Below the pieces are notes generated by a model. The model ran no database searches. It worked only from the letters and a program-made list of their open reading frames with translations, and was not told the DNA's origin. A stretch of DNA of 24,059 nt. Origin: CAJQND01 sp051010055. Lineage in GTDB: Bacteria; Pseudomonadota; Alphaproteobacteria; Rhizobiales; CAJQND01. Of the stretch, positions 23,405 through 24,059 are shown one piece after another; position 1 is the stretch's first letter, and every line of letters begins with the position of its first letter. The translations under genes were made by a program, and so were the position numbers. The DNA is taken from contig JBPCVY010000147.1 of assembly GCA_051010055.1 (NCBI GenBank), positions 1 to 24,059 of the forward strand, written 5' to 3'.

Positions 23405-24059
23405 ATGACGGAATTCAGGGATACAACTCCTAGCTCACCAAGCCTTTTCTCTGTTTTGAAGAATGCCCTGGGAATGTCAATGGGAAGACAGAAAAAGCCA
23501 TCTGGTGCAAATCATGTTATGAATCAGCTAGAAAAACCTTCACGCGAAATTGTAAAAATCAATCCCGTTCAAATGGGTGCAATGTCCAACACTGGGGAGG
23601 AAAAAGTCAAACAAATTGCCACCCCAAAACTTAAAATAGTTGTCAAGCATTCGACAAAAAAATCGCCAAACCCAGATAGTTCCAAAACTGACGGGGCTCG
23701 AACGAAATCAATTCGAGCAAAAGTAAAATTCTCTCCCCAACTGGCGGACCAAGACAAAGAAACTGCATCCCGACCGGCAAAAGGGATTCCTGTCGCGCGG
23801 GTAAAGACCAAGCCAAGCGAAGCACAGAAATCCCGTGCACGCACCGATTTAAACGGCAAAGAGCCGCCTGCTAAACGGGCCAAAAAACAGAAGTCTCCAG
23901 CGAAGTCTATGAAAGCAAAAGCCACGAAGAGCAAAACCGTCTCTAGAACAACTGGAAAATCAAAGAAATCGCCCTCCAAACCTAAACTTTTGAAAAAAGC
24001 GCGGCGAGGAAAGGCCGACGAACTCACGCAAATTTGTGGGATCGGGCCAAGGATAGAGG
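23405..24059 (+). CDS. Lysine-rich protein with C-terminal helix-hairpin-helix motif, 3' end cut by window
   Basis: ATG 23405, preceded by AGAGGG, opens 218 codons without a stop to the window edge. The first 150 residues are polar and low in complexity. Residues 151-203 are histone-H1-like, with 18 Lys and 4 Arg among 53 residues mixed with Ser, Pro, Ala and Thr. Then ADELTQICGIGPRIE (204-218) matches the start of a helix-hairpin-helix domain (GIGP hairpin), here cut off. Such GIGP domains bind DNA non-specifically and occur at the C-terminus of several rhizobial proteins of uncertain role. A minus-strand frame across the same bases is a shadow caused by the lysine codons. DNA or nucleoid binding is an inference. 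Confidence 0.75.
   Translation, partial: MTEFRDTTPSSPSLFSVLKNALGMSMGRQKKPSGANHVMNQLEKPSREIVKINPVQMGAMSNTGEEKVKQIATPKLKIVVKHSTKKSPNPDSSKTDGARTKSIRAKVKFSPQLADQDKETASRPAKGIPVARVKTKPSEAQKSRARTDLNGKEPPAKRAKKQKSPAKSMKAKATKSKTVSRTTGKSKKSPSKPKLLKKARRGKADELTQICGIGPRIE

Noticed and set aside
23569..24027. Minus-strand open frame of 152 codons
   Set aside because: Its Phe/Leu-rich product is the complement of the AAA/AAG lysine codons of the plus-strand gene, which has a ribosome site and an HHH motif.

Overview
The window looks like a chromosomal segment of an alphaproteobacterium, probably Hyphomicrobiales (Rhizobiales) or a close marine relative. The reasons are moderately GC-rich codon use, a rhizobial-type ATP-dependent pckA, LapG-like and type I secretion genes, and a hairpin repeat that looks to me (from memory, not searched) like a dispersed element of these genomes. 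This placement is inference. I see no tRNA, rRNA, CRISPR array, insertion sequence or integrase.

Left part (1-4371): on the minus strand, a complete tripartite tricarboxylate transporter operon tctC-tctB-tctA is followed by a GntR/FCD regulator truncated by the window start. The gntR and tctC upstream regions share a TCTCTGGYAT-type palindrome, so the regulator probably controls itself and the transporter. Divergent from it is pckA (PEP carboxykinase), followed closely by a ketopantoate-reductase-like gene. Organic-acid uptake next to gluconeogenesis is a plausible theme.

Middle part (7000-14400): a bacterial voltage-gated sodium channel with selectivity filter TLESWSM, two inverted copies of a hairpin repeat with compensatory base changes, and a YhhQ-type queuosine-precursor transporter. 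Then come five minus-strand genes: a TPP-dependent acetolactate-synthase-like enzyme, a small membrane protein, a patatin-like lipoprotein, and a tightly packed pair of VOC dioxygenase-like protein and FAD aromatic hydroxylase-like protein starting at TTG.

Right part (14406-24059): cell envelope and secretion. A YcbB-like L,D-transpeptidase homologue keeps its fold and a cysteine but has lost the histidines and arginine of the usual active site. Next is a split type I secretion locus: a TolC-family outer membrane protein and an ABC exporter on the plus strand, and an HlyD adaptor with an overlapping LapG-like cysteine protease on the minus strand. A small secreted four-cysteine protein of unknown function sits between the two halves. 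This resembles Lap-type adhesin systems (LapB/LapC/LapE plus LapG), but neither the large adhesin nor LapD is in the window. The last gene, open at the window end, is an unusual lysine-rich protein with a histone-H1-like tail leading into a helix-hairpin-helix motif.
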